Positions 45,225 through 59,334 are shown, counted from the stretch's first letter. The stretch: 64,000 bases of DNA from Diplonema papillatum (GCA_030068145.1 JAPJBO010000348.1:124001-188000), one strand, 5' to 3'. Numbers and translations: made by a program. The notes: generated by a model from the sequence alone, not told the origin.

Positions 45225-46851
45225 GGGTAGGCGGTTTTTTTTTTTTTTTTTGGCCCATGTCCGTCGGCCCACAGAAATTTACGCGCGCGCGCGCAAAAAA
45301 AAAACTTTTCAGAAAAAAAAAACTTTTGCCACAAGACTTTCTGCTACTGGATGTCACACCATATGTGCCGGCTATACTACTGGCCAGTCCGCTGTTGGCA
45401 CTTTTGTGCCCGTTGTTGGTAGAATTTCTGGACGATGAGCTCAAAGGTGAGTGTGAAGATGAACTTGATGTGTCCGAGGGGTTGGGGTGGCAGTCTAGAG
45501 TTCAACAGTCCTGAACGCCGCGCGGGGTAGTCGGAGGCTGCAGATGATAGAAGATGCCACAGGAGAAAAAACACTCGGGTTTGAACTCGAGATCGCGGTT
45601 CGCTGGGTACGCTGCGAACAATAAAGCAGTGACCCAGAGGACTGTCGATTGCGCGGGTGTCCGTCAATCTCTTATCTCTCTTCTGACATGCCCCATTGCG
45701 ATGTCACGGTCCTACCGAACCACCGTGCGAGAGCCTACTGACGGCTGGTCGGTGGCATTTCCATCGGCGAGAATAAGCGCCAGCTACCCGCAGATAGTAT
45801 GGTGAACTTCAACTTCTGCTTTCCTCCACCTTGTGCAAGGATGGTTGCTCTCGCGGCTTCTGCGGCGGTCTGCTGTTGAAACCCCCAAAGGCGGACGTCG
45901 ACACCGTCACTTCGGGTGTAGTGGCTTTGTCAATATTACCCGAGTACACAAAGATGCCCTGCTTGGTGTAAACGGAGTTTGTCGGTACTCTGCCGACCCT
46001 CCTGTCAGCAAGCTTTAGCCAGTGGCCACCTTCTGATGCGTAGCAAACGGCGCCGGACTCACAAGATGTACCTCACCCACATCGAAAGAGACCATTGATG
46101 TCTCGACATCCGCACGGAGGGCAGGTGCTTCTAGCACACGGCAATTGGTTAGACGCCGTGTGCAACGAAGGCAGTTATGCTCAGGGATGTGCGGTCTAGA
46201 CTGTCAGGCGACGAGTGCCGTTTTCTTCGCAAATATACCGCGGCACAAGGCATTGCCGCCGGTCAAGTGCACTAAGTCGCAAGCACCGTGAACGCATCGC
46301 TTGCCCCGCGTCCTTTTCATGCCTCCTCAGTCGAGTCTCAGATACTAGTAGCTGCTTGAGGCGTCGGAAGGCATAGACGCGTGCACTGCCCCGGACTGGT
46401 TCTGTGTGATAATCGCACCACAGTGGCAAAACCTCCCGACATGCCTTGCCGGTAAAACCGCGCACACTTTCGAGGCTGAGGCTGTGCTTGTATCCCGCGT
46501 GCTTCGACTGCGTCCAGCAGGAGCTACGCAAATCTTGCTGTTTAGATTGACACCAACGTCAAAGTAGCACGATATTGCTTGCCCAGCGCACCAACCCAGC
46601 ACCGGGCATAGTCAGCTTCAAAGTCAATACACACTGAGGTAAACAAAGTCTACGCGATTTGCATCGCCGTGAAGTATCGGTGTGATGAACAGGTTTTCGA
46701 CTTTTCGCGAGCCGGACACGCTCGTGACTACGCCTGCAGTCGCTCTCACGACCGGTTCCAATGCACAGATCCCAAAAGTTTTTTTTTTCCGGGGGTTCCC
46801 AAAAATTTACGCGCGCGCGGACATGGGCCAAAAAAAAAAAAACCGCCTACC
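45225..46851. mobile_element. 1.6-kb DNA transposon, GGGTAGGCGG ends and TAA target duplication
   Basis: The left end is GGGTAGGCGG, a T-run, then GGCCCATGTCCG and AAATTTACGCGCGCGCG. The right end is the inverted equivalent, finishing CCGCCTACCC. TAA flanks both sides (45222-45224 and 46852-46854), a 3-bp duplication as made by PIF/Harbinger elements. The interior has no recognisable transposase, only short open frames, so it is non-autonomous or decayed. Alternative: two separate short copies in opposite orientation, with the matching TAA then a coincidence. Confidence 0.7.
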
Positions 46852-47064
46852 CTAATACAGGAAACCCCCCCAGAGAGGTTTATACCCTGTACACGCGAAG
46901 AACAAAAAAAACTTTTGCCTCATCATTTTCATCAGTTGATGCTGATCGTCCGTTGCTTCGTTTATCAGTGCAAGCCCCAACTCCGGAAATGTTCCATGGT
47001 TGTGTTTTCATAAGGAGATCCTTCCTAGCCCCACGGTTTCGTTTTTTTTTTTTTTTTTTTTTTT

Positions 47065-47275
47065 TTGTGTAAGCACCTGCTTTGTAGGAAATGCTGAGGA
47101 GACTGCCAGTTGCGATAGACAGAGAGGTAAATGTGCTGTAGCCCACACGAAACACAGGTGAATTTGGGTTCAGTGGCGGGCGTGAGCGTTCAACAAAAAC
47201 GACCCACTTTGTTGTATTCTTTTCTCCCCCTCTAGCCTCCTCCGAAATGAGCACAAGGCAGTCCCTCGAGTATTT
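47065..47275 (+). repeat. Dispersed repeat (TAAGCACC family), best full copy
   Basis: About 210 bp from GTGTAAGCACCTGCTTTGTAG to CTCGAGTATTTTTT, after a 26-base T-run. Reverse or partial copies lie at 25745, 30335, 44755, 50690 and 6497; a longer relative is at 16738 and 58248. Confidence 0.75.
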
Positions 47276-48209
47276 TTTCCTTTGGGGACCTCCAGCTCGC
47301 CTCTGTGTCGCGTTCGTGTAAGTCATTACCAAACCAAGTCAAAGGGTGTGGGCCTCCACCGTCAGGTGGGCTAGGAACACCCTCGAAACTGTGCGCTGCT
47401 ATAGTATCCTCCGCCGGCAGAGCACGTTCAGCCCACAACCTTCCAAGCACAGTCTTGAGTTGAGCCCTGGCATTTCAAAAAGCAGTCTATCGGGGTTGAC
47501 TCCTCCCTTGTACCATCTGTCTGCAGACACTCAGGTCCCGCGCTGATAGATTGATCGGACACGTTGAGCAGCTACCATTCCAAGCACGTTCCCGCATTCC
47601 CCCCCTCCCAGCATTTCAGAAAAAAAAAAACAGTTTCTTGGGGCTTACTCCATACCTGGCACCATGTCAAGCTAACCTTGGAGTGTCCTGCCCAGTTGCT
47701 TTTTTTTTTTTGCGAAAGGTGGTGTCACGGCAAGTCTTAGCAGGCAGCCGCTGCTCGACAAAGTACATGCCAGTCCATGAGGTTCATGTTGTCAAAATAA
47801 CTCAATGTTCAACGAGTTTGATGTGCGCAGCTTTAGATCTACGTCTGAATGGCACCTCAAATACAAGAACCTTCATATGCCGTCGACAACGAACTGAAAT
47901 AATATAACACAAGTACGCATTTGTTCTTTCCCTCGCGCTAGCCTTCCTTTCAACCTGCGTTTCTCGATTGAATGCCAGTTTTCCTGCTTTCTGCTTTCTG
48001 CACGCCCGAGTCAGCCAAGTCGTGCCCATCAGAGCCCAACAGAGGGTGTGGTACAAAGGTGCAGTTTGCCCGCATCCAACCGGCAATCAGCTCGCATCGG
48101 GGAGGTGACGCTACCCACCTGGACAAGGTGTTCTGCTGCCCCGACACACACGAGTAAACGAACAGGAAGGGGCTGGAGGGGAAACAATCACCGAAAGAAG
48201 CACCACGAT
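47276..48209. other. Intergenic, no gene seen
   Basis: Contains a diverged 3' piece of the AAGCACGTTCTTG repeat (about 47510-47600) and homopolymer runs. It ends in the leader of the small membrane-protein gene. Confidence 0.5.
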
Positions 48210-48713
48210 ATGGGGAACCCGTACCACTCGCGGAGCTTCGCTGTCCAGATGTTGCTCAGCTGCGCGGTGTGCATCCTGGAGTACTGCGAAGTGCTGAATG
48301 TCTACAACTGCAAGCACTACAAGTGCGGCGCTATCCCGACAGGCTTCTGGGGAGCCATGTGCGTCAACGCCGTGATGTTCCGCGAGAACTCGGATCTGAA
48401 CCTGCCGCTGATTGTGGCGCATGCGCTCGGCGCGATGGGCCTCATGCTCTACTCGATCGAAGGGTACCACGAGGCTGCGATCACGAGGACGGAGTACTAC
48501 GACACGCACAACTTGTACTTCGTCATCACGTTCTTCGCTAACCTGTTCGTCGCGTACCGGTTCTACGACAGGCGCAACGCGGAGGAGCGGCTCGTGAACG
48601 CCGTCGGCCGCATCGTCAGCGACACGAAAATCGAGTTCGCCACCCGCGAACTGGCGTCAATCCGGCTTCTGACAGGCGACACCGCCGCCGGGGAAGCCGC
48701 CATCCGGCGGTAG
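48210..48713 (+). CDS. Small multi-pass membrane protein, unknown family
   Basis: A 167-residue single-exon protein with exon-like composition. Four hydrophobic segments are visible: FAVQMLLSCAVCILEYC, GAIPTGFWGAMCVNAVMF, LPLIVAHALGAMGLMLYSI and LYFVITFFANLFVAYRFY. A charged, probably cytosolic tail follows (from YDRRNAEERL). Two Cys and a His sit in the first loop (NCKHYKC). I do not recognise the family and assign no function. The ATG at 48210 (MGNPYHSRS) lies directly before the first hydrophobic segment; MG followed by a small residue could allow N-myristoylation, but the context is weak. The reading frame is open upstream, so a longer N-terminus is possible. The last codons (from RELASIRLLTGDTAAGEAA) recur several times downstream. 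Confidence 0.7.
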   Translation: MGNPYHSRSFAVQMLLSCAVCILEYCEVLNVYNCKHYKCGAIPTGFWGAMCVNAVMFRENSDLNLPLIVAHALGAMGLMLYSIEGYHEAAITRTEYYDTHNLYFVITFFANLFVAYRFYDRRNAEERLVNAVGRIVSDTKIEFATRELASIRLLTGDTAAGEAAIRR

Positions 48714-50160
48714 CCCCCTACCGTTCGTATGCTCGTGGAAGCGCGCGGCAGACCGCTTTTAGACTTGAAACTCCGGGGTTATAAAGTCTCCGGGCGACCT
48801 CTGGCAATGTGGGGGATATCCTTTGTGCACTGTGTGTTCTTAAGGGTGGTGGTTACACGAGAAAAGAAAGTCGGCGTACCTTTGTTGTTGGTCATGGGTG
48901 GTATTCGGTCATTATCCACATACCTTACTTACGGTAGACCATACTGAGGAGGAGCCCACAATGCAAATAACGACTTCTCCGCCTCCACACACCAATCCTA
49001 GTTTACAGTGGTGTGTCTGTGCTCTGTGCCGACAGCATATCCCAGAGGTGCAACACGGCAACGAGCGATTTTTCTGTTGCCTTGTCTGTACTCTCATTGG
49101 TATTCGGTCATTATCCACATACCTTACTTATGGTAGACCACTACTGAGGAGGACCCCACAATGCAAATAACGACTTCTCCGCCACCACACACCAATCCTA
49201 ATTTACAGCGGTGTGTCTGTGCTCTGCACCGACAGCAAGTTCTCTTAAGTGTGCCGTCAAGATTTCGGTACATTTTGCTTGTCCCAGAGGCGCAACACAG
49301 CAACGAGCGACTTTTCTGCTACCTTGTCTGCACTCACACGTTCCAGTCCGCGAGTTGGCGTCGATGCGGCTGCTGGCGGGCGACACCGCCGCCGGGGATG
49401 CCGCCGCTGTAGACCTCTGGCGGTAGCCCCCCTACCGTTCGTAGACTCGCGGAAGCCAAAGCAAAAAGCGATTTCTCCGCCACCACACAACACACCAATC
49501 CTAGTTTACAGTGGTGTGTCTGTGCTCTGTGCCGACAGCATATCCCAATAAGTGCACCGTCAAGACTCCGGTACATTTTGCTTGTCCCAGAGGTGCAACC
49601 CAGCAACGAGCGACTTTTCTGTTACCTTGTCTCCACACGTTCCAGTCCGCAAGTTGGCGTCAATCCGGCTTCTGGCAGGCGACACCGCCGCCGAGGATGC
49701 CGCCGCCGTAGACCTCCGGCGGTAGCCCCCCTACCGTTCGTAGACTCGCGGAAGCCAAAGCAAAAAAAGACTTCTCCGCACACCAATCCTAATTTACAGT
49801 GGTGTGTCTGTGCTCTGTGCCGACAGCACATCCCAATAAGTGCACCGTCAAGATTCCGGTACGTTTCGCTTGTCCCAACACAGCAACGAGCGACTTTTCT
49901 GTTACCGTTACTCTGTCTGTACTCTGTACCCGACGCTAAGGATGCCGCCGCCGTAGAACTCCGGCAGTAGCCCCTACCGTTTGTGGAGCCGCACAAAGCA
50001 AATAACGACTTCTCCGCCACCACAAACCAATCCGAATTTACAGCGGTGTGTCTGTGTGCTCTGTACCGCCAGCGAATCCTAATAATAAGTGCACCGTCAA
50101 GATTTCGGTACATTTCGCTTGTCCCAGAGGTGCAACACACAGCGACGAGCGACCTGTCCG
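48640..50160 (+). repeat. Tandem repeat of ~300 bp carrying the membrane-protein 3' end
   Basis: Four to five imperfect units. Each has ACGACTTCTCCGCCACCAC, then GTGGTGTGTCTGTGCTCTGTG, then CATTTTGCTTGTCCCAGAGG. Units around 49340-49435 and 49640-49735 also contain the codons for RELASIRLLTGDTAAG and the 3' flank CCCCTACCGTTCGTAGACTC; one near 49930 keeps only a remnant. So the gene's 3' end is embedded in the array unit. Confidence 0.85.
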
Positions 50161-50689
50161 CTGGTCGGCGTCGATCCGACCCTCAGAACCTCATCCACTC
50201 GAGAAAAGTCGATTTCCCAGCACTCGTAGTTTCCTGGTACGCCGTCCGTGGTGGCCTATCGGGGAGAACTACTCGTGCTAGAAACACAGCTTTTCTCTCG
50301 AGAATATATAGCCGTTTGACGTGGTCCCCGATCGTTGTGCGACCCGTGATGGGCGCAGTGGCTGTAGGCCAAGTCCAGAATCAGAATCAGGGCCCAACAC
50401 AGTCTTCCGAATGATGACAACGTTGCGCTGTGTTACCATTATACACAAACCTCCCAGTACGCGAGGTTTTACTTGTTCAGTAAGCCCGGTGTGCAAGAAC
50501 CACTTGAGGGGTGCCACCAGCTACAAATATCACCAGACACCCGCAGAAACAGGGCAAGAGCAGTGTCCGGTGAACGTCAAGATCACCCAACGTCTGTGGC
50601 ACGCATTTCACAGTGCCGTGCGCTAGCGCTCGGCGAGAGCAAGCATGCCGCAGCCGTGTCTGAAAGGTTCACTCTGTTCACAAGGTTCA

Positions 50690-50850
50690 CACCAAAGGTT
50701 GAGGGAGGAGATGTGCTGTCCACACAAAATACAGGCGATTCTGGGTTTTAGTGCCGGGGACGTTCAATACGATAAATCGATACGCCCCTTGGTAGTTGTA
50801 GTTACGTATTGTTTCCGCAGCGGTGGTCCCTCGAGTATTCCTTGGGCAGG
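50690..50850 (+). repeat. Dispersed repeat (TAAGCACC family), partial
   Basis: Shares GTGCTGTCCACACAAAATAC, TCTGGGTTTTAGTGCCGGG and CCCTCGAGTATT with 47120-47275. Confidence 0.6.
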
Positions 50851-51612
50851 TCCGTTAGCTCAGCTGGTGGGGTCTCCAGAGCTTGGTTGCCCACAGCTGT
50901 GTAATGAGATGAATATACCCCCCGACAACACGTGGGGGACATGTTAGACAGACTTAGCCGAGGGCCGGATCGGCTTTCGAGCCGGATGCCTCGCATTCGC
51001 ATTTTCCTGCGCAGAATGCAGTCAACCTGCGTGCACAAGTAGACTCAGTGCGAGGGGTTGGCGGCTTGGGAGGGGAGGGCCGGTCTTGCGTCAGCCACGC
51101 GAAGAGGGGAACTGCCTCTCCGCACGCGCCGAGTCGAGTTTCCGGCGCTTGCACTCATTCGTATAGCAAGTTTCTGCTCTCCGTATTGTTCGACGAGAAC
51201 TTGCCAAGCACCAAAAGAAGACGTCTGTGCTACGGATATCAGCGCGCCGACGCCACGCACCAATCGAAGGCAGACCGCTCACTTGAGACTGAGAGAGCTG
51301 CCTCCACAAGGCACTTCCTTGAGGAAAAACATTAAACTGGGCGTCGCCAGAAATCCGCTCGAAACTCGAAAGCTACCACTCGTATGCCCATAAAATTCTC
51401 CGGAAATGCGGGAAAAGTGGTCGGACGCTCGTTTAGGCTCTGCACCACGAAAAAGTCGATGTGAAACGCGTGCAAGTAATGCCAAAGCCTGGCAAGCTTG
51501 GGCAAAAAGAAGTACCCTCCAGAATTGTAGGAAAGCTTCACACCCGGGGAACGCGTTACGTACAACTCTGCGGGATGCACAACTCACCCGAGTACATGTT
51601 GTGTGCACATGT

Positions 51613-52029
51613 TACCGTAATTGGATTAATGTTGAACCGGGTAAAACCTGGGACACCCCCCAAAATGGGGCTGGGTATCCCAGGTTCGGCATTTCTTTGG
51701 CGATAACCAGTAACCACCTCCTCAGTGAGCATACTTGTTGCAGCTAAAAAAGAACGTTGGCAGCGGTTTTAACCTGAACGCGTACAAAAATTGGGCCTTT
51801 GCGAGCTTTGCGTACGCTGCAGAATATCGCGACCCTGGTGCTTGCCCGTGCCTTCGGGTGCTCAAGAATGAGCTCGACCCCTAGATGCCGCTGTCACAGG
51901 AGGCTGCAGGACCACCACTGGTGCAGTCATGCATGCAGGTAGTCAGCTCCCGGGTGTCCCAGGTTTTACCCGGTCTGTCAGCTACCCGTTCCAGCTTTAG
52001 TCCAGTTCAACATTATCCCAATCACGGTA
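51613..52029. mobile_element. 417-bp MITE, TACCGTAA ends
   Basis: The left end is TACCGTAATTGGATTAATG then TTGAACCGGGTAAAACC; the right end is its inverted, slightly longer counterpart finishing TCACGGTA. The layout TACCGTAA ... GTTG(A/G)ACCGG ... AAAACC matches the 17152 and 32865 elements, so it is probably the same family with a different middle. Confidence 0.8.
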
Positions 52030-53274
52030 TGTACAAGTCACTCACGCTAACGTAGTATGTGGTACATACCACTCCTCAGAGGTGATACCATAACGTCCTA
52101 TGATTGCATCACGAGCTCAGGATCTCGACCCTGAGGTCATCCTCAGGGCTTACGCAGCTCTTTTGTCTTGGAGCTAAATACCTACTGAAAATCAGTACGT
52201 AGGGTCAGGCAAAAAAGAAATAGAGCTTGGGGGCTCACCTCCAGTGTTGCATGTCTTTGCCTCTGCCTCCTCTCCGGCCTCAACCCTCCAGTGTCGCGGG
52301 TGGTAAGCAACAGCAGGATCTGCCGACCGGAATCCCCGGTACTGCGGTTGATTCCCCAGATGAATCGGCAGAAAAAGATAGTACGTACTGATGACGTACT
52401 GACTTCAGCACGTGTACCCGTACTGATTCAGCATGTGTACAAAAAGAAACTAAGAAAATTATCGTGCTGAAATCAGTACGTTCAGCATGCTGAACGTAAG
52501 GCCTGGTCATCCTGAGGTGGTGCTCGTACTACGTATCTACACCTACGACGAAGGCCAACCGTTCGGGCGAGCTTTCTTTTTCGCTCAAAAAAAGGTATCA
52601 TGTTTGGATTACTCGGCACGCGTGGCATCGGGGAAACAATCAAATCTACACCATTCTCCCTCCTTTGCCGCCCCACCCAGTCGGCGAACGATACCGATGC
52701 CGGGTTGGGTAGAAGGTCGCGGATTATTCTTGCTCACGGAATGGCACCCTCCCTTCTTTTCCCCTCTGCACCTCCAGCCTCTGCGGTCAATCGGAGGCGT
52801 TCTTCGCCAATGTTCTCTCCAGTCGCATGCGTACCGAATAGCGTTTTACTGTACTTTTCGGCCGTATCATTCGTGTTTGCGTTGAAGCCATCCTTCTCCG
52901 AAGTGAGGAGACCGGAAACTCCCCGGAGAGATGGTCCCTGCACTCTAACTCGTCTCTCTCTCTCCTTCTTGTGTACTCTACGGTAAGTCAACGGGTGCTA
53001 AAGCGTCCCTTGGGTCACCCAACCGAGTTGCATTCGACCGCGCTTGACCTGCGGAATGTATGCACGAAAAGTGTCCAGAGCACCCCTTTTCTCACGAATG
53101 TGCCAAGTTGTACTTTGGTTGGTCACTCTCTTGGCTTGCGTCGCGTAGTGGTTCCTTCGCTGGGGAGGCCTAACCCACGGCACCAGAAAGGTTGCAGAGT
53201 TGCTCGGCGCAAAGGTAGAAAGCCGTTCGCCCTTTCTTTGCTCCCTGCACTACTGCGCTGGAGAAGAACCGTAT
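52030..53274. other. Intergenic, no gene seen
   Basis: 52190-52510 has several GTACTGA/TCAGTAC and CAGCACGTGTAC motifs and a palindrome ACGTTCAGCATGCTGAACGT near 52477-52496. No coding region is supported. Confidence 0.5.
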
Positions 53275-53600
53275 GTTAGCGCTGCGCGCCTGTGAGGATG
53301 AACCAGAGACTAGTTCTGCACAGGGAGGCTGCATCGGAGACTAGTTCTGAACTCTGTCTACAAGGTTGGAGTTGGGGAAGAACCGGAGACTAGTCTTGCA
53401 CACCGTCTGCAAGGTTGGCGTTGAGGATCTGTCTACAAGGTTGGCGGAGACTAGTTCTGAACACTGTCTACAAGGTTGGAGTTGGGGAAGAACCGGAGAC
53501 TAGTCTTGCACACCGTCTGCAAGGTTGGCGTTGAGGATCTGTCTACAAGGTTGGCATTGAGGATCTGTCTACAAGGTTGGCGGAGACTAGTACTGCCTCT
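53275..53600. repeat. Compound tandem repeat (CTACAAGGTTGG units)
   Basis: Mixed units of GGAGACTAGTTCTGAACAC, TGTCTACAAGGTTGG and GTTGAGGATCTG. A ~118-bp block around 53340 is repeated near 53460. It runs straight into an 18S fragment. Confidence 0.9.
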
Positions 53601-53610
53601 ACAACAAAGT

Positions 53611-53642
53611 AAGCCGCATACTCCACGCCTGGTGGTGTCATC

Positions 53643-53673
<31 letters not shown>

Positions 53674-53882
53674 ATGTACTCCCCCCTGAACCCACGATCT
53701 TTGATTTCTCGTTCGGGGAGTGCCGTTGGAGCCAAAATGACTTCCCTCGATCCTGAGACGGCATCGTTAACAGCAGTGGACTACGACGGTATCTGATCAT
53801 CTTGGATCCCCACGCTCTCGTTTTTGATCGATGAAGACATTCTTGTCGAATGGTTTCGCAGAAGTTCGTCTTCCTACGATCT
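53611..53882 (-). pseudogene. 18S rRNA fragment, central region
   Basis: The minus strand shows AAGACGAACTTCTGCGAAAC, ATCAAAAACGAGAG, GATGATCAGATACCGTCG, GTAGTCCAC, AACGATGCCG and AAACTTAAAGGAATTGACGG, in 18S order. It overlaps the region of the 4527-4613 piece but is longer. GTAGTCCAC, and the GATGACACC block in place of GAAGGGCACC, point to Euglenozoa. About 270 bases, so not a working gene. Confidence 0.93.
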
Positions 53883-54499
53883 AAAAAATTCAAGGCTGGC
53901 GGGGGGGGGGGGCGCCCCGGTTTGCAAGTCGGGCCAGAATGGGAAAAAGAAGCCGAAGTTATGACTTCTTGATGGCAGCATGGCATGGGCGGGTCGCAGG
54001 GACTTGGTGTGTGGGTTCATTGAACACTTACGCACGCCCTGTCGCGTCTGATACTTGGCCTTTAGTTGCAGAGACGAAGGTGTTTCTGGCTTTCGCCCTG
54101 GTGCTAGCACTGCGGGGGGGGGTGGGTCTCATGGACCAGCACACACGAAGAACAGACTTCCCTCGTTCGCAACGGGAGACTCCAACCGACCGACTTAACC
54201 CCGCAACCCCTTTTTCACAAACAGGAAGAACAGTATACACCACATTCTCTTTAAAAACCCATCTTTTACTTCCTTCGAGAAAAAAACACCGGAAAAAAGA
54301 AACGAAAAAAACTAAACAACACACAACAAGAAAAAGTAAAGAACAGTAAAACCTCAAAACACACAACAAAAACCCAGAACACAACCCAGTTAAGCCCTTC
54401 TTTTAAGAAAAAGAACAGATTAGTTAAAAAGGAGCTCTTTGAGTTTCCCTTCAGCAAGCAGCAGCAAAAAGAAAAGAAAACAGTAGAAAAAACACATAC

Positions 54500-54507
54500 G
54501 CACACAC

Positions 54508-54572
<65 letters not shown>
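54500..54572. repeat. (CA)n microsatellite before the cyclin gene
   Basis: A CA run with one or two CG interruptions at its start; it ends 28 bases before the cyclin ATG. Confidence 0.95.
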
Positions 54573-54573
<1 letters not shown>

Positions 54574-54580
54574 CAAAAAA

Positions 54581-54595
54581 CCCTTTTTTTTCAAG
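54581..54595 (+). promoter_or_regulatory. Candidate spliced-leader trans-splice acceptor of cyclin gene
   Basis: CCCTTTTTTTTCAAG: a strong pyrimidine tract, then AG at 54594-54595, leaving a five-base leader (AGACA) before the ATG. This is the clearest acceptor-like site in the window. Confidence 0.5.
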
Positions 54596-54600
54596 AGACA

Positions 54601-55452
54601 ATGTCTTCCGCCAACAACACCGCTGCCGCCAACACCAACGCCGACAAGCCGCAGAGCACCGTGAGTCCGATGTTCGTCGAAGCTTTGTGCAGCTTGTTCA
54701 AGGGTTGCGTCGTGCCCGAATCGGAGGGCCCCGTGACCGTGTTCTACGGCGAGACGCACCTCTCGATCGAAGCTTACGTCAAGCGCCTCGTGAAGTACAG
54801 CTACGCCCAGGAGGAGGACATCATCGTCGCCGTCATCCTGCTCGACCGCTTGGGGTACCGTTACCCGGCCTGCAAGCTCTCCTTCCAGTCGTTCCACCGT
54901 ACGTTCCTCACCGCACTGGTTACGTCGATCAAGAGCCGTCAGGACATGTACTACACGAACACCTTTTACTCGCACGTAGGAGGCGTCTCCCTCGCCCAGT
55001 TCAACACCCTCGAGCGTGAGTTCCTCCTCCTCCTGGACTTCGACGTGTTCGTCGGCGAGACCGAGTTCAGCGACTTCTGCTCAGCGATCTGCCAGCTGTA
55101 CCCGTTCGGCGAGAAGCTCGACAAATACGCTTCCGCCTCTACCTCCAACACCCCGACCCACATCGACGAACGGTCGTCGGACGCGATGAGCGCGGACGGG
55201 TACCAGGCGCAGACTGAATACTCTAACTACGACGACGCCATGTCGTACAAGTCGTACTCGACGTACCAAACCGTGCCGTTTTACCCCTCGCAGTACCCGC
55301 AGGACGCGTACTACCCGCAGAAGCAGCAGTACACGTCGTCCCCGCAGGACTCCGTCTGCCAGCACACCCAGGCCCAGGCACCCCCGCTCGCCGCCGCCGG
55401 CAACTACAGCGTGTGGTACGGGCAGACCATCACCGCCGACACCGCGTACTAG
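54601..55452 (+). CDS. PHO80-type cyclin
   Basis: A 283-residue single-exon protein. Residues about 60-165 form a cyclin box of the PHO80 (P/U-type) group: SIEAYVKRLVKYSYAQEED, VILLDRLGYRYP, SFHRTFLTALVTSIKSRQD, MYYTNTFYSHVGGVSLAQF and LEREFLLLLDFDVFVG. The HRxxLTAL, YYTN.HYxxVGG-like and LL.LDF signatures are characteristic. Such cyclins bind a CDK; in yeast they serve phosphate sensing, while in trypanosomatids the related CYC2-type proteins drive G1 progression. The N-terminus is a short Asn/Ala/Thr-rich tail. The C-terminal 115 residues are Tyr/Gln/Ser-rich (for example SQYPQDAYYPQKQQYTSS), probably disordered. The ATG lies five bases after a likely trans-splice AG. Partner CDK and cell-cycle stage are not deducible here. 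Confidence 0.9.
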   Translation: MSSANNTAAANTNADKPQSTVSPMFVEALCSLFKGCVVPESEGPVTVFYGETHLSIEAYVKRLVKYSYAQEEDIIVAVILLDRLGYRYPACKLSFQSFHRTFLTALVTSIKSRQDMYYTNTFYSHVGGVSLAQFNTLEREFLLLLDFDVFVGETEFSDFCSAICQLYPFGEKLDKYASASTSNTPTHIDERSSDAMSADGYQAQTEYSNYDDAMSYKSYSTYQTVPFYPSQYPQDAYYPQKQQYTSSPQDSVCQHTQAQAPPLAAAGNYSVWYGQTITADTAY

Positions 55453-55612
55453 TCGTGGAGCCGGGGCAGAAAGGAGCAAGAAAAGAAGAAAAAAGAACTT
55501 CCAACTGCCTTGGGGTGGGGGAGTCTGACGCTTGCTGTCGTCGGTTCGGGGGGGGGAGAGAGGGGAAGGATGAAAAAAAAAAACTAGGCGATCGATACAC
55601 AAAAAAACGAAC

Positions 55613-58247
<2,635 letters not shown>

Positions 58248-58560
58248 GCCCGTTTTATTTTTACATAAGCGCCAGCTTGAAAGGAAATGCTCGACGATGC
58301 TGCCCGACAAAGAACAGAAGGGATCCCAAGTGCTGTAACTACCGAACCACGTGTTGAACGGACGTGAGGTCATGCGGGTCTACCCCGACACGACAAATCA
58401 CACAAACACAACAGGCCAAAGTCCTGAGTGAGAAAACAACACACCGGTGGTGTAAGCGAAGACAACAAAACAGATTGTGTTTGTATGGTATTGCCCCTTA
58501 CCTTTATATTTCCTCCCTTCCATTCGGTGTCGAAGCAGCTTCGTCGAGTATTTTCGAGTG
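58248..58560 (+). repeat. Dispersed repeat, second full copy of the 16738 element
   Basis: Near-identical to 16738-17048 over about 300 bp. Its presence outside any gene confirms that the matching sequence at 16738 is repeat, not TPR-gene exon. Confidence 0.85.
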
Positions 58561-59214
58561 CGAACTTTCCTCCTTTTTCCGCGCAAGCAACAACACGAAC
58601 AGCTTGCGGGAAGGGAGAGGGACACCCGCGCATGAGACAGTTAGATACACGGGTCATGCGCACTTGCCATCCGTTGACAGGTGCGTGGTTGGACAACGTG
58701 TAATGATGTCTATGACAGAGACGCGAGCGTTTACGCTTCTTTGTGGCAAGCTCCAGCACGGGTGAGGTACTATTTTTTGTTCGTGCAACCAATCCAACAC
58801 AATTAAAAAACAAAGGAGGGTGGGGGGGTGAATAGAATGCGTAGCGCATTTTTTTCTTGGTTGTTTTCTCCACTTTTTTCTTTTTCTTCAGATTCAGAAT
58901 CTTCAGGATCCGTCGTTTTTCTTTTTTTGTGTGCTTTGGTGTTTTTCTTTGTTCACCTATCGGGAAACTTTTAAACGCGAGCAGTGAATGGCGGAACATG
59001 CACAGGAGGGGGGGAGTGTGTGGACTCGATCTGTTACGCCTGCGCGAAACGGTCGGGTACTCGCGCACCAAGAACATGAAACGAACCCCCCAGTCCAGCC
59101 TACTAGCTTGGGGGGGGTCAGCTGGTCGCCAGACCAGAGTTGGTCTGGAAACTGGTCTGGGTCAAAAAAAAAAAAAAAAAATCTCAGCTATTATTATTTT
59201 CCCGGAGGAACCGG

Positions 59215-59328
59215 CTACCCACAGTGTACTACACACTGTGTACTACAGTGTGTACAGGGTACCACAGTGTACTACCACCGTGCACCACGGGGTACCTCAG
59301 TGTACTACCACCGTGTTCAACCACCGGG
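59215..59328. repeat. CAGTGTACTAC short repeats
   Basis: Six or so imperfect units of CAGTGTACTAC/CCGTGCACCAC, some inverted (GTAGTACACTG-like), directly before the hAT remnant; possibly subterminal repeats of that element. Confidence 0.6.
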
Positions 59329-59334
59329 TGCATT

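Noticed and set aside
45560-45665. Possible tRNA on the minus strand (GAGTTCAAACCCGAG)
   Set aside because: The T-arm-like hairpin has a mismatch and no acceptor or anticodon stem fits.
50858-50892. tRNA-like start (A-box-like TTAGCTCAGCTGG)
   Set aside because: No matching T-arm/B box, anticodon stem or acceptor stem follows; at best a chance match or a tRNA scrap.
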